From JAKFWF01 sp031374115 (lineage in GTDB: Bacteria > Pseudomonadota > Alphaproteobacteria > Rhizobiales > Hyphomicrobiaceae): a DNA stretch of 64,000 nucleotides. The stretch covers positions 6,111-70,110 of the forward strand of contig JANMNO010000039.1 in assembly GCA_031374115.1 (NCBI GenBank), read 5' to 3'. The notes under the pieces are model-generated. The model saw only the letters and a program-made list of their open reading frames with translations. It searched no databases and had not been told where the DNA came from. Numbering within the stretch: the first letter of the stretch is position 1; each line of letters begins with the position of its first letter. Of this stretch, positions 61,558 to 64,000 are shown one piece after another. The position numbers and the translations under genes were made by a program.

Positions 61558-63678
61558 ATGACCGATGCCAAGCCGTCGCAGCGTAAAAAGCGTCCTAATC
61601 AACGCAAGCAAGCCCCGCTCGCCGAATTGGGCACTGGCGGCGAATTGCACCAGACGGCGACGCGTCTGGACGATCGGATCACCACCAATCACGGAGTTCC
61701 GATCAGCGATAATCAGAACTCGCTCAGGGCGGGCAGCAGAGGGTCGACACTGCTGGAGGACATGATCCTTCGCGAGAAGATCCATCATTTCGATCATGAG
61801 CGTATTCCGGAACGAATTGTTCATGCACGGGGGTCTGGAGCACATGGGTTTTTCGAGTTGACCACTTCGCTTGCGGAATTCACGCGCGCGAAAATTCTGA
61901 CCGAAGTCGGGACCCGCACCGAAGTCTTTACGCGATTTTCGACGGTTGCGGGTGGAGCTGGTTCGGTCGATACGCCTCGCGATGTCCGCGGATTTGCCGT
62001 CAAATTTTATACCAAAGAAGGTAATTGGGATTTGGTCGGCAACAATATCCCGGTGTTTTTCATTCAAGATGCAATCAAGTTTCCCGATCTCATTCATTCG
62101 ATAAAGATGGAGGCGGACCGCGGCTATCCTCAAGCAGCATCAGCTCACGACACGTTTTGGGACTTCATCGGACTGATGCCGGAATCCACGCACATGGTCA
62201 TGTGGGCAATGTCGGATCGGACGATTCCGAGGTCGCTCCGCATGATGGAGGGATTTGGGGTCAACACGTTCCGGTTGGTCAACGAGAAGGGCGACGCGAC
62301 GTTCGTCAAGTTTCACTGGCGCCCTAAGCTCGGGTTGCAATCCACATGCTGGGACGAAGCGGTGAAAATTGCTGGTGCGGATCCCGACTACCATCGGCGC
62401 GATCTATTCGAATCAATTGCGTCAGGAAACTTCCCCGAGTGGGAGTTTGGGGTGCAGTTACTCAGTCAAAAAGAGGCGGACCAACTTCCATTCGATATAT
62501 TGGATGCTACAAAAGTGATCCCAGAAGAAATGGTGCCAATCCGCATCATCGGGCGGATGGTACTCGATCGCAATCCCGACAATTTCTTTGCCGAAACGGA
62601 GCAGGTGGCGTTTCTACCGACGAACGTTCCGCCGGGTATCGACTTCTCGGAAGATCCGCTGCTACAGGGGCGTTTGTTTTCATATCAAGATACCCAGCTT
62701 TCGCGGTTGGGAACGGTGAACTTTCATCAGATACCAATCAATCGAGCCAAAGGATGTCCGTTTCAAAATATGCAGCGAGACGGCCATATGCAGACCCAAG
62801 TTTTCAAAGGGCGGGCCAATTACGAACCGAATAGTTTGGGCGAGGCCGGAGAGCTTGGCGGCCCACGGGCAGATCGGCAGGGCGGATTTCGTACTTATGC
62901 CGCGACGCTTGAGGGAGAAAAGGTGCGCCTGCGCGCGGAAAGTTTTGCCGATCACTATAGCCATGCAAGGCTCTTCTACCGGTCGCAAACCCCCAGCGAG
63001 CAAGCTCATATCGCAAGTGCATTAGTGTTCGAATTGTCCAAATGCAACGTGCACCACGTACGCAGTCGAGTGATTGGCAACCTGCGGAATGTTGACGAGG
63101 AATTGGCAAAACGCGTCGCTTCGGGCATGAACGTGGAATTGCCTCCGAGAAACAAGGCAGCCGTCGAGCCGCAAGACATGAAACCTTCGCCGGGACTTCG
63201 GATAATCGATAAGTATCCACCCTCGCTCAACGGTCGAACGTTGGGAGTGCTGGTCACCGAGGGCGCAGATTCAAAGGCGATCAAGGCACTACAACGAACC
63301 GCGCAAGGTCAAGGCGCTACGGTCAAAATCATTGCGGCGAAGATAGGCGGCGTCAAACTGAATGACGCTTCTATGTTGGAGGTGGACGGTCAGCTAGCCG
63401 GCACACCGTCTGTGTTGGTTGACGCAATCGCTATTGTTGCATCAAGTGCAGGCTGCAGTGAACTAGCCGGCGACTCTGCTGCAATAGATTTCGTCAGAAA
63501 TGCATTTGCTCATTTGAAAGCTATCGGGTTCACCACAGAAGCTGAGCCTTTACTCAAAGAAGCTGGCGTCAAGCCAGATGAGTTCGTACTCAATCTGTCT
63601 GACGGGCCAGAAGCCTTCTTGCAAAAAGCCGCGACCCGTCTGTGGGACCGGGAGCCGAATGTCCGGATCCTCCCCTAA
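61558..63678 (+). CDS. katE: Large-subunit catalase HPII type (clade 2)
   Basis: This 706-residue catalase breaks hydrogen peroxide to water and oxygen. The core has the distal haem His89 in RIVHARGSGAHG, Asn162 in GNNIPVFFIQD and the proximal Tyr376 in RLFSYQDTQLSRLG. After about residue 550 there is a flavodoxin/DJ-1-like terminal domain (LGVLVTEGADSKAIKALQRTAQGQGATVKIIA), which marks the large-subunit group. The N-terminal 60 residues are basic and Gln/Arg-rich. No regulator is adjacent, and no OxyR-like site is evident in the 126-base upstream gap. Function is confident. Confidence 0.95.
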   Translation: MTDAKPSQRKKRPNQRKQAPLAELGTGGELHQTATRLDDRITTNHGVPISDNQNSLRAGSRGSTLLEDMILREKIHHFDHERIPERIVHARGSGAHGFFELTTSLAEFTRAKILTEVGTRTEVFTRFSTVAGGAGSVDTPRDVRGFAVKFYTKEGNWDLVGNNIPVFFIQDAIKFPDLIHSIKMEADRGYPQAASAHDTFWDFIGLMPESTHMVMWAMSDRTIPRSLRMMEGFGVNTFRLVNEKGDATFVKFHWRPKLGLQSTCWDEAVKIAGADPDYHRRDLFESIASGNFPEWEFGVQLLSQKEADQLPFDILDATKVIPEEMVPIRIIGRMVLDRNPDNFFAETEQVAFLPTNVPPGIDFSEDPLLQGRLFSYQDTQLSRLGTVNFHQIPINRAKGCPFQNMQRDGHMQTQVFKGRANYEPNSLGEAGELGGPRADRQGGFRTYAATLEGEKVRLRAESFADHYSHARLFYRSQTPSEQAHIASALVFELSKCNVHHVRSRVIGNLRNVDEELAKRVASGMNVELPPRNKAAVEPQDMKPSPGLRIIDKYPPSLNGRTLGVLVTEGADSKAIKALQRTAQGQGATVKIIAAKIGGVKLNDASMLEVDGQLAGTPSVLVDAIAIVASSAGCSELAGDSAAIDFVRNAFAHLKAIGFTTEAEPLLKEAGVKPDEFVLNLSDGPEAFLQKAATRLWDREPNVRILP

Positions 63679-64000
63679 CATCAATTCGAGTTTTCAATCA
63701 ACGGACGGAGATGGGCTTTTGTTGCGGCAAATTTCTCGCTAACGGAGCGACAGGCCAGGAGCGTGGCGGGTCCTTCTCGCTAAAGTGACCTGAATGATAA
63801 ATATGAGAACTTCGTCCTCTACAATCAGCACCTTATGATACTTTAGCTCCCATTGTCACCACAGCTTAAAACGTTCGCCTAAAATAGAACACGAGGGCAC
63901 ACCCATAGGTTGCTAGCGATCCGCGAAAATGACAATGTGGCGAGCGATTTAACCAATATGTTGCTTTTGCGATACTAGTTGCGGTTGGGTTCCACAAGTG
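63679..64000. other. Gene-free stretch at the right edge
   Basis: These 322 bases after katE have no reading frame of note, no recognisable RNA and no clear hairpin. They may hold the promoter of a gene beyond the window. A short sequence TCTCGCTAA occurs twice (63733 and 63775 approximately) without wider context. Confidence 0.4.

Noticed and set aside
1..64000. CRISPR arrays, insertion sequences, integrases, phage genes
   Set aside because: No repeat-spacer periodicity, transposase, integrase or phage structural motif was seen in any part of the window.

Overview
The window looks like the chromosome of an alphaproteobacterium, most likely order Hyphomicrobiales (Rhizobiales). The reasons are gene content and order: hemE back to back with the PPSR/maf/coaE/dnaQ/secB/fxsA/tim44/mltA/smr series, a partial parB nearby, an SDHAF4-type protein beside htpX, htpX-rsmB-heparinase-purH in a row, and phaR/phaA for polyhydroxybutyrate. 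No tRNA, rRNA, CRISPR array, insertion sequence or phage gene was recognised. This is a core-genome region with a few accessory patches.

Layout. 1-5.6 kb: end of parB, then hisE and coaA on the plus strand. A convergent minus-strand block follows: an AT-hook/HTH protein, an adenosine-kinase-type sugar kinase, a small unknown protein, hemJ and hemE. 5.6-6.0 kb: a gene-free stretch with DnaA-box-like repeats and an AT-rich patch, the probable chromosomal replication origin. 6.0-12.9 kb: the plus-strand PPSR-maf-coaE-dnaQ run, then secB and fxsA on the minus strand, then tim44, mltA and smr. 13.0-16.4 kb: ffh, rpsP, rimM and a glutathione transferase on the minus strand. 16.7-21.6 kb: a small membrane protein, dapF, mtaB, ftsY and two tandem yciB-type genes. 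21.7-25.4 kb: MarR and TetR regulators, an amidase and an esterase-like hydrolase. 25.5-31.5 kb: purH, a heparinase II/III-like gene, rsmB, htpX and the SDHAF4-like gene.

31.8-38.2 kb: a lone TadG-like protein, rpmF, a four-helix membrane protein, a PAS-GGDEF-EAL protein, phaR and phaA. 38.4-41.2 kb: an MttB-type methyltransferase divergent from a metal-ligand-free M24 protein, perhaps a methylated-amine module. 41.2-44.9 kb: coaBC, dut, cysK and a MoeB/ThiF-type enzyme. 44.9-51 kb: a 5'-nucleotidase, a large membrane metallophosphoesterase, a secreted alpha/beta hydrolase and a fumarylacetoacetase-family enzyme. 51-52.4 kb: a decayed bglX-type beta-glucosidase. 52.5-56.7 kb: an EamA transporter, a molybdopterin oxidoreductase, a small monooxygenase and a branched-chain aminotransferase. 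56.8-59.6 kb: a MarR regulator with an OmpR-type two-component pair. 59.6-63.7 kb: a PhnZ-like HD oxygenase, a YcaQ/AlkX glycosylase and a large-subunit catalase.

How the genes relate. Around the origin sit housekeeping genes for replication (parB, dnaQ, dut), haem (hemE, hemJ), coenzyme A (coaA, coaE, coaBC) and protein targeting (secB, ffh, ftsY). The 31-38 kb block combines a carbon-storage regulator, its thiolase and a cyclic-di-GMP protein. The best candidates for undescribed biology are the MttB/M24 pair, the orphan PhnZ-like oxygenase whose substrate-contact Glu is a Ser, the AT-hook/phasin-like fusion and the diverged yciB tandem. Functions were assigned by reading motifs; no database search was possible.
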